Part shown: in pieces, positions 25,803 through 34,692 of the stretch
Numbering within the stretch: the stretch's first letter is position 1
Layout: every line of letters starts with the position of its first letter
NCBI GenBank assembly: GCA_024235735.1
Contig: JACKLU010000009.1
Coordinates: 48,021-112,020 of the forward strand
Reading direction: 5' to 3'
Length of the DNA stretch: 64,000 nucleotides
DNA from: Burkholderiales bacterium
Lineage (GTDB): Bacteria > Pseudomonadota > Gammaproteobacteria > Burkholderiales > Nitrosomonadaceae
The notes under the pieces: model-generated
What the model was told of the DNA's origin: nothing
What the model saw: the letters and a program-made list of their open reading frames with translations, nothing else
Database searches by the model: none
Position numbers and translations under genes: made by a program

Positions 25803-26309
25803 TTATCGGTATATTGGCGAAGGCGGATACCCTGGCGGGACAATATTTCGACTGCTGCCATAGGCGTCATTCTGAAAGGTGCCGGCAACAGGAACATGAT
25901 GACCTTTCGTATACATGCATTGTATATAGCCGTGATCATAGCGCTGTTGATGGATCAGGCCGGAAGTTCTGGCATTGTCCGAGCCAACTAATCCGCCGGC
26001 CAAAACACCCGTACCCGCACCGATAGCTGCCCCTTGTCCACCACCTAAAGCAACGCCGGCGATTGCACCCAGTGCAGCACCAATAGCGGCGCTATTAAAG
26101 CCGCTATTAACTACCGCCCCTTTTGCCGTAGTGCCGCCAATTTGTTCATGAGCGTATTGCCGGCAAAAATAATCATCGTGACGGAATTGATCAAAATTTT
26201 TTCCATCTCCAGGTAAGGCCATAACGCTCGGGCCATCTGGCATGCTAATGCACGCGGCTAAAAGTAGCAGGGGTAAGGCGCTAAAAATAAACTTCAAAAT
26301 TGATCGCAT
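25803..26309 (-). CDS. Gly-zipper lipoprotein, copy 1
   Basis: 168 residues. Lipobox LAAC after a hydrophobic signal. It matches copy 2 along its length: MPDGPSVMALPGDGKNFDQFRHDDYFCRQYA, then a Gly-zipper (AAIGAALGAIAGVALGGG...GTGVLAGGLVG) and YDHGYIQCMYTKGHHVPVAG. The C-terminal tail differs (short, no poly-Pro). The ATG at 26309 is preferred because AAGAGA lies upstream; in-frame ATG codons further upstream fall within the end of the preceding gene. Confidence 0.8.
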   Translation of the reverse strand: MRSILKFIFSALPLLLLAACISMPDGPSVMALPGDGKNFDQFRHDDYFCRQYAHEQIGGTTAKGAVVNSGFNSAAIGAALGAIAGVALGGGQGAAIGAGTGVLAGGLVGSDNARTSGLIHQQRYDHGYIQCMYTKGHHVPVAGTFQNDAYGSSRNIVPPGYPPSPIYR

Positions 26310-26332
26310 CACCGATATCTCTTTTGCATTCA

Positions 26333-26926
26333 TTATTGTGGTGTAGGTTGGGGTGCTACTTGCAGCCACCCTTCGGGGCATTGCTTGATGTATGGATAGT
26401 AACCTTCCGGGTTGCGGCAGTAATACCAGTAACTGGTTTGTACGGGTTGTGCTTGTGAAGTGGCAGGTGTTTCGCGCTGGATATAAATGACAGGCGCCGA
26501 AGGCGCAATGATTGAAGGAGAAGAATAATAATAACTACGCGGATAATAATAAGCGCCAGGATAGCGATAGCGGTATGAATAAGGATAGCTGGGATAGCTA
26601 TAGTATCCGGAGCCAAAAAAACCTGGCCCAAATAAGCCCGGGCCGTAGAATCCACCGAAGCCGATTCCAAGATTATAATGGCTGTGGCCACGATTAAAAT
26701 GCTGATGGCCGCCGCTAAAACCACCGCCTCTTCCCGTGTCGCTGCCTCCGCCAATGACACTGCCTTCGCCATGACCACCTCTTGCCCACACTGGATGATT
26801 AATGGTTAATCCAGTCAATAGCAACATGAAGCATAAACCTGTCCATTTTTTTGTATCAGTCCATGGATAGCTTTTGGTGGGGGTGCTGTAAATTGACTTT
26901 TCCATATTTTCAGACTCGAAGATCAT
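26333..26926 (-). CDS. Tyr/Gly-rich secreted protein with YWYYC module, copy 1
   Basis: Up to 197 residues; an internal Met seven codons in (26905) is an equally possible start. After a cytoplasmic-facing stretch and a hydrophobic signal segment (ends PVWA) comes ARGGHGEG and a Gly/His/Tyr-rich region (HQHFNRGHSHYN, YYSYPSYPYSYRYRYPGAYYY). The C-terminal module YWYYCRNPEGYYPYIKQCPEGW is near-identical to copy 2. First gene of the four-gene duplicated set. Confidence 0.75.
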   Translation of the reverse strand: MIFESENMEKSIYSTPTKSYPWTDTKKWTGLCFMLLLTGLTINHPVWARGGHGEGSVIGGGSDTGRGGGFSGGHQHFNRGHSHYNLGIGFGGFYGPGLFGPGFFGSGYYSYPSYPYSYRYRYPGAYYYPRSYYYSSPSIIAPSAPVIYIQRETPATSQAQPVQTSYWYYCRNPEGYYPYIKQCPEGWLQVAPQPTPQ

Positions 26927-27091
26927 ATGACGCGCATGTTAAAACGTGCAACCTGAATCAGAACTGAATGAAATTTCTATTTCCCAAAACCTGCGCTAAA
27001 ACAGGTATCATAAAGCATTTGAACAGAATCACTGACAATCGTTTTACCGTTATCGGTAATTTTTTTGTTTTATTCTTTAGGAGAAATTAAT

Positions 27092-27961
27092 ATGTCGCAG
27101 AAACATCCGGTTATCGCTGTTACCGGATCGTCTGGTGCAGGAACATCGACGGTCAAAAATAGTTTTGAGCATATTTTCCGGCGTGAGAATTTGAAAGCCG
27201 TTGTCGTTGAAGGGGACAGTTTTCATCGCTATGATCGTGAAGCCATGAAGGCAGCTGTTGCCGAATCAGAGAAAAACGGGGGGCGAGCGATTAGTCATTT
27301 TGGCCCAGAAGCGAATGAATTTGAGAAACTGGAGGCCTTATTCAAAGAATACGGTGAAAGCGGTTCCGGACAAACACGTTTATATCTGCATAATGAAGAA
27401 GAAGCGGCGCCTTGGAATCAAAAGCCAGGTACATTCACGCCTTGGACGCCTGTTGCATCAGGCTCTGATCTCCTTTTTTATGAGGGTTTGCATGGTGGTG
27501 TTAAGAGTGATACCGCTGATGTTGCAAAATATGTGGATCTACTGGTGGGGGTCGTGCCAATCGTCAATCTGGAATGGATACAAAAAATATTCCGTGACAC
27601 CAACGCGCGAGGTTATTCAGCCGAAGCAGTTACACATACCATTCTACGCCGCATGCATGATTACGTGCACTATATAACACCGCAGTTTTCGCGTACGCAT
27701 ATTAATTTCCAGCGTGTACCGACAGTGGATACATCCAATCCATTTATCGCCAGGGAAATTCCCACACTTGACGAGAGTCTGGTCGTAATCCGGTTCAGAA
27801 ATCCGAAACAAATTGATTTCAGGAATCTTTTGGCATTGATTCATGATTCATTTATGTCACGTCCAAATACGATTGTTGTTCCAGGCGGTAAAATGGGCAT
27901 GGCGATAGAATTGATTCTGACGCCATTGATTACGGAACTTGTTGCCAAAAGCAGAGCTTAG
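27092..27961 (+). CDS. prk: phosphoribulokinase
   Basis: Makes ribulose-1,5-bisphosphate from Ru5P and ATP, the CO2-acceptor step of the Calvin cycle. 289 residues, proteobacterial (class I) type. Walker A is GSSGAGTST (residues ~11-19). VVVEGDSFHRYDRE and the catalytic region FYEGLHGG follow. AGGAGA lies before the ATG at 27092; an ATG-less extension upstream is unnecessary. No rubisco or other cbb gene is in the window, so prk stands alone here. Confidence 0.95.
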   Translation: MSQKHPVIAVTGSSGAGTSTVKNSFEHIFRRENLKAVVVEGDSFHRYDREAMKAAVAESEKNGGRAISHFGPEANEFEKLEALFKEYGESGSGQTRLYLHNEEEAAPWNQKPGTFTPWTPVASGSDLLFYEGLHGGVKSDTADVAKYVDLLVGVVPIVNLEWIQKIFRDTNARGYSAEAVTHTILRRMHDYVHYITPQFSRTHINFQRVPTVDTSNPFIAREIPTLDESLVVIRFRNPKQIDFRNLLALIHDSFMSRPNTIVVPGGKMGMAIELILTPLITELVAKSRA

Positions 27962-28114
27962 TTCTTGTTTTTATATTTTTGTTGCGGCAATACATTGACG
28001 AATCAGGTTAACAGGTTACCATCGCGGCCATTGATCTGATTCGGAATCAGCTTCCGGTTCTCAATTCAAGAAATCCATTCAATGGATTAATTCCATTGAT
28101 ATTATTATTTTTTT

Positions 28115-30325
28115 ATGAATTCCTCTCTGCTTGCTGGCTTAAATCCTCAACAACTGGAGGCCATTACGCTGTCAGAACAATCAGTGTTGGTGCTTGCAGG
28201 AGCCGGTAGTGGAAAAACCCGAGTCCTCACTACGCGCATAGCCTATTTGATTCAGACCGGTAAAGTCAGTCCATACAGCATACTCGCCGTCACGTTTACC
28301 AACAAAGCAGCTAAGGAAATGCTGGTGCGTATCAATGCCATGTTACCGATCAATACGCGTGGTATGTGGATTGGAACGTTTCACGGTTTGTGTAATCGCC
28401 TGCTGCGTACACATTATCAGGAGGCTGGATTGCCACAGGCATTCCAGATTATTGATATCGCGGATCAATTGGCAATGATCAGGCGGATTCTGAAAGCTCT
28501 CTCGGTTGATGACAAGCGTTTTCCGCCACGCCAGGTGCAATGGTTCATCAACAACGCGAAGGAAGCCGGGCGGCGTGCGGCCAATGTTGTTGCAGATGAT
28601 CCGTATACCCGTCATTTGCTTGAATTTTATTCAGCATACGAGCGACAGTGCGATCGCGAAGGCGTGGTTGATTTTGCAGAATTGCTGTTACGCAGTTATG
28701 AAATGCTCAGTCGTAACGAGGTTCTGCGTGAGCATTACCGGGAACGGTTTGACCATATTCTGGTGGACGAATTTCAGGATACCAACCGACTTCAATATGA
28801 CTGGCTGAAATTACTGGCCGGGGCTGACGCTGATCGCCATCCGGCCGCAGTCTTTGTTGTCGGTGACGACGATCAAAGCATTTATGCTTTTCGGGGGGCG
28901 GATACTGGGAATATGAAAAGTTTTGAACATGACTTTGGTGTTACTAAAGTTATCAAGCTGGAACAGAATTATCGTTCGCATGGCAACATCCTTGCGGCTG
29001 CCAATGCTGTTATTGCGCGTAATACCGATCGACTCGGGAAACATCTATGGACAGCAGATGACCAGGGAGAATTATTGCGCGCGTACCGTGGCTTGAATGA
29101 TTTTGATGAAGCCAGCTTTATTGTCGATGAAGTCAGAGCTTTGCAATCGGAAGGTATACCGTTGGCGCAGATGGCCTTGTTATATCGCTCCAATGCGCAA
29201 TCCAGAGTGCTTGAGCATAGTCTTTTTAATGCTGCGCTACCATATCGTGTATACGGTGGCATGCGGTTTTTTGAACGCATGGAAATTAAGCATGCATTGG
29301 CGTATTTGCGTTTGATCGCTCATCCGGATGATGATAATGCTCTGTTGCGTATCATTAATTTTCCTGCGCGCGGTATTGGTGCCCGTTCCCTCGAGCAATT
29401 GCAGGATGCCGCGCGCCAGCAAGGTTGCAGCTTGTGGACGGCAGCGATTCAAAAGTGTGGTGGCGACAGTCATGCTGCTGCCGGAAGCAACGCTAAAGGC
29501 TTGACCGGATTTGTCGGTCTGATTCTGTCAATGCGGCAGGATTGGGAGAGTCTGCCCCTGCCGCAGATTGTGGAGCGTGTGCTGGTTCAGAGCGGCTTGA
29601 TATCGCATTACAAAAACGAGCGTGATGGCGCCGACAGGCTTGAGAACCTGCATGAACTTGTTAATGCGGCAACCATCTTTGTACACGAAGCGGATGATGA
29701 TAATTTGATGGCCTTCCTGACGCATGCTTCGCTGGAAGCCGGTGAACATCAGGCCGGGAGTGGTCAGGATGCCTTACAACTTATGACTGTGCATGCAGCC
29801 AAGGGGCTTGAGTTCCACACTGTTTTTCTGAGCGGATTGGAGGAAGGACTTTTCCCGCATGAAAACAGTTTGAATGATATCAATGGGTTGGAAGAAGAAC
29901 GGCGTTTGATGTATGTTGCCATGACACGCGCACGCCGCCGCTTATACCTGACTTTGGCGCAGAGTCGAATGTTGCATGGACAGACACGTTATAATATTCC
30001 ATCGCGGTTTCTGGACGAAGTGCCGGAAAAGCTTCTGAAATGGTTAAGTCCAGCTGTCGGAGTGAAAACGAATGATAATTTCGTTGTCGCAGATTCGGCT
30101 AATGATTTCCGTTACAATCGTGCAATCCAAAGAAATTCGCTCAATCAATCTTCAGGGAATGCTGCGCAGTGGCGAATCGGCCAGATTATCCGGCATGCCA
30201 AATTTGGGGAAGGCGTGATTATTGCTTATGAAGGTGCAGGCAATGATGCGCGTGTGCAGATAAAATTCAATGACGTCGGGATCAAATGGCTGATGTTGGA
30301 ATACGCAAAACTGACGCCCGTATAA
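28115..30325 (+). CDS. uvrD: DNA helicase II (UvrD)
   Basis: SF1A 3'-5' helicase for nucleotide excision and mismatch repair, 736 residues. Walker A AGAGSGKT (~29-36), motif Ia FTNKAAKEM, motif II DEFQDTN, motif III DDDQSIYAFRGA, motif IV/V TVHAAKGLEF, and motif VI VAMTRARRRLYLTLA. The C-terminal ~50 residues (GQIIRHAKFGEGVI...) form the UvrD Tudor-like domain that contacts RNA polymerase. No neighbour suggests a special role. Confidence 0.95.
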   Translation: MNSSLLAGLNPQQLEAITLSEQSVLVLAGAGSGKTRVLTTRIAYLIQTGKVSPYSILAVTFTNKAAKEMLVRINAMLPINTRGMWIGTFHGLCNRLLRTHYQEAGLPQAFQIIDIADQLAMIRRILKALSVDDKRFPPRQVQWFINNAKEAGRRAANVVADDPYTRHLLEFYSAYERQCDREGVVDFAELLLRSYEMLSRNEVLREHYRERFDHILVDEFQDTNRLQYDWLKLLAGADADRHPAAVFVVGDDDQSIYAFRGADTGNMKSFEHDFGVTKVIKLEQNYRSHGNILAAANAVIARNTDRLGKHLWTADDQGELLRAYRGLNDFDEASFIVDEVRALQSEGIPLAQMALLYRSNAQSRVLEHSLFNAALPYRVYGGMRFFERMEIKHALAYLRLIAHPDDDNALLRIINFPARGIGARSLEQLQDAARQQGCSLWTAAIQKCGGDSHAAAGSNAKGLTGFVGLILSMRQDWESLPLPQIVERVLVQSGLISHYKNERDGADRLENLHELVNAATIFVHEADDDNLMAFLTHASLEAGEHQAGSGQDALQLMTVHAAKGLEFHTVFLSGLEEGLFPHENSLNDINGLEEERRLMYVAMTRARRRLYLTLAQSRMLHGQTRYNIPSRFLDEVPEKLLKWLSPAVGVKTNDNFVVADSANDFRYNRAIQRNSLNQSSGNAAQWRIGQIIRHAKFGEGVIIAYEGAGNDARVQIKFNDVGIKWLMLEYAKLTPV

Positions 30326-30427
30326 TTTCATTCGTTCTATTTTGGGCGACCACCCAGCCTGTTCTTTCTTCTTTTGGGTATAAAGTTGCGGAACAAACGC
30401 TGGGGGAAAGTAGCAATACCCGTTTAT

Positions 30428-30625
30428 TTACTCTTTGTTTTTCTCTAAAGCATTGCATTTGTCAATGAATGCCTGACGGGCGGTTTCGTCATTTTTAAAC
30501 TCCGCCAGTGATTTTTCCATGCCTCTTCCCGAACAATTCACCGTATTTGCCTCTGGCAGGCCGTCGCAGCCGATTAGAACGATGCTGAGCCCAAGAATAC
30601 AGGCGACATTCCCTTTAAATTTCAT
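30428..30625 (-). CDS. small lipoprotein
   Basis: 65 residues. Signal sequence with lipobox LIGC (Cys20), then a short polar domain containing Cys31 and Cys57 that could form a disulfide. AAGGAGA stands 6 nt before the ATG, so translation is likely. I do not recognise the family; the ...NDETARQAFIDKC ending loosely recalls small entry-exclusion lipoproteins, but this is too weak for a call. Confidence 0.55.
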   Translation of the reverse strand: MKFKGNVACILGLSIVLIGCDGLPEANTVNCSGRGMEKSLAEFKNDETARQAFIDKCNALEKNKE

Positions 30626-30844
30626 TTGGTTTCTCCTTTGTAAATGAACGATGACTGGTGCTGTGAGTTCGATTTTATTAAATCGTTTTATGCGATTCTA
30701 CCGGTGAATCGAATATTGATATTCTACCTGAATCTCTGCGGTCTGAGAATTTTGGTGAATAAACCGGACCAGAAGCGTTTGTGGTTAATGTTTAAATGTG
30801 TAATGCCGATACCAATAGACGTATTTTTATGATTCTTATCCAAA

Positions 30845-31048
30845 ATGCCCACGCTACGTTTCAAAATTATTTTATCGAAAAAAAAGGAAGGATCCACGCT
30901 AGCTGACACACATTTGAGCGATCTGAAACGAATCATCGCAAAATTGTTTAACCGGTTTGTTAACAGCGATCTGCTGCCTTATATGATGGCACCCTTGGCC
31001 TTTCTGGCATTAATGTATCTGGAGTGGCTTTATTTGACTATGTTATGA
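30845..31048 (+). CDS. possible small tail-anchored membrane protein
   Basis: 67 codons with a basic N-terminal half (KKKEGSTLAD) and one C-terminal hydrophobic helix (LLPYMMAPLAFLALMYLEWLYL). No ribosome-binding site is visible before the ATG and no family is recognised. It may be spurious. Confidence 0.25.
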   Translation: MPTLRFKIILSKKKEGSTLADTHLSDLKRIIAKLFNRFVNSDLLPYMMAPLAFLALMYLEWLYLTML

Positions 31049-31324
31049 TGCACATTCTGGTCTACGGGTTCGCGATCAGAGCCACCCAAGCTGCTGGTAA
31101 TGTCATGTAGTTTCAGACCCGCGAGAACTGGAACCATAGCTACATCTTTTTTGGTTTTCCATCTCAACCGCTCAAGTTGTTCAACTGTCATTACCGTTTT
31201 TTGGAAAAGCGACTGAAAGAGACCTTCCTGTTCAGTTTTTTTGAGCTATGCCGACCGTCTCCGTCCGGGATTGTTTAGCCTGCTTTAAACATTTTTCTGC
31301 CGTACCTGATGCGATACTACAAGT

Positions 31325-31464
31325 TCATCCGAAATTCGCCGCCATCCAGTAAACGTTCCGGAACGAAAGCCTCTTTGCAATTTCTGTCGCCATGACATGC
31401 GTTACTCCTCCCACCAATAATCCGGCGGCAAGAAATGAAATAATAATTTTGCGTCTTTTTTCAT
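31325..31464 (-). pseudogene. frameshifted small secreted-protein remnant
   Basis: AGGAA followed by ATG at 31464 opens a frame that ends after 20 codons. One base out of frame, from the A-run right after the ATG, the sequence reads KRRKIIISFLAAGLLVGGV then THVMA, a textbook signal peptide, and continues to a stop at 31325-31327. Restoring one A in the run would join the start to the signal peptide. Product unknown. Confidence 0.3.
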
Positions 31465-31768
31465 ATTTTTTCCTGATTTGAAGCGACCAATGTTAAATCT
31501 TTGCGCAGATTGGAGGCCAAACATGAAGCTATTTGGTTGACTGTCAGCGCACTCAAAATAAACAATCTTTTCTGTGGTTTTTTCCACTTCAAGCGGAAAT
31601 GTGGGGGAATCAGGGTTGTTCCAGGAAGCAAAAAGAGAGAATAAAAACTGGTATAAATCAATTTTGACTGTTATGCTCATGAACAGTTAAATGATAACTA
31701 TCTGCTTATAAGAATAAAAAAATTAATCTCTATGTCACTGATGCCACAGCGCGAAGAAAAAGAAAAAA

Positions 31769-33001
31769 ATGGAAGTTGCCGACCTTAAAATTCTGCTCGT
31801 CGACGATGACACATTTATACTGAAGCTGTTGACCAAGATGCTCGTCAATCATGGTTTTAAATCAATTGAGGCTTGTGATAACGGTCCTGATGCGCTAAAA
31901 AAAATCGACCATCCCCAAACGCGTCCTGATTTGATTCTGTTGGACCTCAATATGCCGGATATGGATGGTATTGAGTTTGTTAGGTATTTGGTCGAACGGC
32001 GCTATCAAGGCAGTCTGGTGCTTGTCAGCGGAGAAGACGAGCGCATGCTGAAAACAGCGGAAAAGCTGGTGCATGCCCATCAGATTACGATGCTGGGATA
32101 TCTCCACAAGCCGGTCAGTCCGGACAAACTGGTTAATCTGATAAAAAAATGGGCGCCGCCGGAGGGAAATCATCGAATAACTCCGCTGGCTAAAAAAAAT
32201 TATGATGCCGCAGCTTTGAAAAGCGCGATATCCAATCGAGAGTTGGTGAATTATTATCAGCCCAAGGTAGCTGTGAAGACTGGTGCAGTGATTGGCGCTG
32301 AGACCCTGGTGCGTTGGCGGCATCCAACTGATGGGCTGGTATTTCCAGATCAGTTTATTAAAACGGCGGAGCAAGAGGGGCTGATCAACGACCTCACTTC
32401 GCTGGTGTTGAGCCAAGCATTGGCGCAGGCCAGAGTCTGGCATGAAAGTGGTTACGCATTACGGGTGGCGATCAATGTTTCCATGGACAATTTGGCATCG
32501 CTGAATTTCCAGGACCTTGTTGTCAATCTTGCGATTGACAACGGTCTCTCGCCTCAAAACATTGTACTCGAAGTGACGGAAAGTCAATTAATGAGTGCGG
32601 ACGCGCGGGTGCCCTTGGAAATTCTGACGCGATTACGGCTGAAACGCTTTCATCTGTCGATTGATGATTTCGGCACCGGTCATTCGTCAATGGCGCAGCT
32701 ACGCGATATTCCTTTTGATGAACTCAAGATTGATCAAGGCTTTGTCCATCGCGCCTGGGCGGATGAGACATTGCGCGCCATCTATGATGCAAGCCTTTCC
32801 ATGGCTAAGCAGTTGGGTATGGAAGTTGTGGCGGAAGGTGTTGCAGATGAAAAGGACTGGCTTTTTTTGCAACAGACAGGTTGTGACTATGCGCAGGGTA
32901 ATTTTGTATCCAAACCGTTACTGGCGGATGACTTTGTATCGTGGATGCATGAGTGGGATAATCGTGTCCGGCAGGGGAAGCTGCTAAGCGATTCTGCCTA
33001 G
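31769..33001 (+). CDS. response regulator with EAL c-di-GMP phosphodiesterase domain
   Basis: 410 residues. N-terminal receiver domain (~1-125): acidic DDD at ~12-14, phospho-acceptor in LILLDLNMPDMDG (~Asp56), and K in LHKPVSP. C-terminal EAL domain (~150-400) with GAETLVRWRHP (ETL in place of EAL), INVS, LEVTES, DDFGTGHSS, LKIDQGF, VVAEGV and AQGNFVSKP. All residues for metal and c-di-GMP binding appear present, so it is likely an active phosphodiesterase controlled by phosphorylation. No kinase is adjacent. Convergent with the GGDEF gene at 33503. Confidence 0.92.
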   Translation: MEVADLKILLVDDDTFILKLLTKMLVNHGFKSIEACDNGPDALKKIDHPQTRPDLILLDLNMPDMDGIEFVRYLVERRYQGSLVLVSGEDERMLKTAEKLVHAHQITMLGYLHKPVSPDKLVNLIKKWAPPEGNHRITPLAKKNYDAAALKSAISNRELVNYYQPKVAVKTGAVIGAETLVRWRHPTDGLVFPDQFIKTAEQEGLINDLTSLVLSQALAQARVWHESGYALRVAINVSMDNLASLNFQDLVVNLAIDNGLSPQNIVLEVTESQLMSADARVPLEILTRLRLKRFHLSIDDFGTGHSSMAQLRDIPFDELKIDQGFVHRAWADETLRAIYDASLSMAKQLGMEVVAEGVADEKDWLFLQQTGCDYAQGNFVSKPLLADDFVSWMHEWDNRVRQGKLLSDSA

Positions 33002-33083
33002 CACAGCACACCGCTGCATTATTTGCAAAAGACATTGAATTCGCCGATTTTCATTTATTGATTTATTCTATTATTATTGAATT

Positions 33084-33118
33084 CCATAGCGCTTAATTAG
33101 CAAGAAGAAACGCTATGG
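33084..33118. terminator. possible bidirectional hairpin
   Basis: CCATAGCG (33084-33091) and CGCTATGG (33111-33118) are perfect arms around 19 nt. It lies between the convergent EAL gene and the minus-strand lipoprotein stop. No strong T-run on either side, so termination is only inferred from position. Confidence 0.35.
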
Positions 33119-33145
33119 AACAAAAGTTATGGAATAAAAACCAGC

Positions 33146-33337
33146 CTAATAGGCCGAATCTGAATCAATTGATCTGGCTTTTCCGCCTCCTTCCTGATCG
33201 CCCGAAGGTATTTGGTGGAATGGCTGAATGGTTTTGCCATAGGCATCTGGATCAGGTGTTTCCGGTGCAGTGGGCCGGCCCCCGCACGCAATCAATATCA
33301 GAGCAATCGATAAAGCTAAAAAAATTCTAAATTTCAT
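33146..33337 (-). CDS. small lipoprotein
   Basis: 63 residues with signal peptide and lipobox LIAC (Cys18), followed by a Pro/Gly-rich polar tail (GGRPTAPETPDPDAYGK). AGGGGAG precedes the ATG at proper spacing. No family recognised; resembles short tether-like lipoproteins of the LptM type, which commonly begin with CGxxGP-like motifs, but that link is only a suggestion. Confidence 0.6.
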   Translation of the reverse strand: MKFRIFLALSIALILIACGGRPTAPETPDPDAYGKTIQPFHQIPSGDQEGGGKARSIDSDSAY

Positions 33338-33502
33338 AAAACTCCCCTTGTACGCATTATTGAATTTGCTTTTAATAGCAGGTGCATACTATCGATTAAG
33401 ATTCCGAGTGATATTGATCTTAATCAAACAACTCCTTTGGGAAGAGGAATGTAAATTACGCGAAGCGGAATAAAGCAGCTTTTGAAGAAAGTCGGTGAAA
33501 AG

Positions 33503-34639
33503 CTACGGTCTCAAATTGTCATTTGTAAATACCGCAATCTGATTTCTGCCGCCTTCTTTGGCCTGATACAAGGCTGCATCTGCTCTGGCGAGCAATAGTG
33601 TGCCGATTGACTCGCAATTCGGTTTCTCCTGCGGCGATGATGGGCAGAAATTTTTCAGATTGGCCATGCCAATCGAAATGGATACTCGAAATTGTTCACC
33701 CTGGAAATCGTATAAATTTGAGTAAACCGACTGACGCAAACGCTCGGCTATTTCGTGAGCAGATTGCAGTGATGTTGCCGGAAGCACAACGACAAACTCT
33801 TCTCCGCCGTAGCGCGCCACGATGTCACAGGCGCGTATCTGCATTTTTATCAGACTGGCTGTGCGTACTAAAACATCATCGCCGATCTGATGGCCATAGG
33901 TATCATTAATGCGTTTGAAAAAATCTACATCGAGAAACATGCACACCAGATCGTCTTTCCAGCGCAGACTGCGAGCGATTTCGTCCTTTAGGCGCAGATC
34001 AAAGTAACGGCGGTTATAAACCCGCGTCAATACGTCCTGATAACTGATTTCCCTGAGCCGTTGTTGATTGAGGCAGTTTTCAATGGCGACTGCGATCATG
34101 GCGGATAATTTTTGCAGAAAAAACGTGCCAATGCCCTGTGGATAGCGTTTCGCATCATCACTCAGAAGCAGTAAGGCACCGATAATACGCTTTCTCCGCA
34201 TCAATGGAAGATATGCGGCACTTTTGAAAGGTGCTTTATTGTTCAGGCCAGTGATCATCCAATGGCATTTTTCAAGGACATCTGCGCCTGTTAATGATAC
34301 CTTGTCTAATGTATCAATAATTCTGGAATCTTTGACGGTATCAAGTATCCGCAGCCTGTTTTCATGGTTCGTTCGGGTTTTTTCATCCTGATCGAAGAAC
34401 AGGCGCGCCGTATCCTTATGCTGATCAATGAGACACAGCACAACGTCCTGCAATTGAAAGCGCACTTTCAGTTGTGAAAATAATAAATAGCGCAATTCTG
34501 TTGGCGTGTTCGCATCGATAATTTCAAAACCGAAAGTTTCGTACTGCGTCTGCTTTTTTTCGTTATCCCTGGCATGCCGGATCAAATCATCAAGCTTGGT
34601 TTGCAGCAGACTATTTTTAATATGACCGGGGATGTTCAT
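33503..34639 (-). CDS. diguanylate cyclase with N-terminal GAF/DUF484-like domain
   Basis: 378 residues. N-terminal ~190 residues resemble DUF484/GAF sensors (helix, then LFSQLKVRFQLQDVVLCLID and AAYLPLMRRKRIIGALLLLSDD). C-terminal GGDEF domain (~205-370) with active-site GGEEF and an inhibitory I-site RACD exactly five residues upstream, plus DVDFFKRINDTYGHQIGDDVL. It should make c-di-GMP with product inhibition. No transmembrane segment, so cytosolic. Last gene of the minus-strand run rfbA-rfbC-radA-ceramidase-like, or independently transcribed from the 53-nt gap. Confidence 0.93.
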   Translation of the reverse strand: MNIPGHIKNSLLQTKLDDLIRHARDNEKKQTQYETFGFEIIDANTPTELRYLLFSQLKVRFQLQDVVLCLIDQHKDTARLFFDQDEKTRTNHENRLRILDTVKDSRIIDTLDKVSLTGADVLEKCHWMITGLNNKAPFKSAAYLPLMRRKRIIGALLLLSDDAKRYPQGIGTFFLQKLSAMIAVAIENCLNQQRLREISYQDVLTRVYNRRYFDLRLKDEIARSLRWKDDLVCMFLDVDFFKRINDTYGHQIGDDVLVRTASLIKMQIRACDIVARYGGEEFVVVLPATSLQSAHEIAERLRQSVYSNLYDFQGEQFRVSISIGMANLKNFCPSSPQEKPNCESIGTLLLARADAALYQAKEGGRNQIAVFTNDNLRP

Positions 34640-34692
34640 TTTGTGATTTCTGACTTGTCATGCCAGCGGATTATCGCATATCCGTCAAGTCC

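Larger units (their letters stand above)
30626..31768. other. 1.1-kb region with decayed or doubtful short frames
   Basis: No solid gene. It contains a possible small plus-strand membrane protein (30845-31048) and a probable frameshifted secreted-protein remnant on the minus strand (31325-31464). The 31049-31324 segment has many stops in all frames and looks like degraded coding sequence that I cannot identify. Minus-strand frames at 31402-31680 lack start signals. Confidence 0.5.

Noticed and set aside
31402..31680. 92-codon minus-strand frame
   Set aside because: No ribosome-binding site at its start and it merges with the frameshifted remnant.
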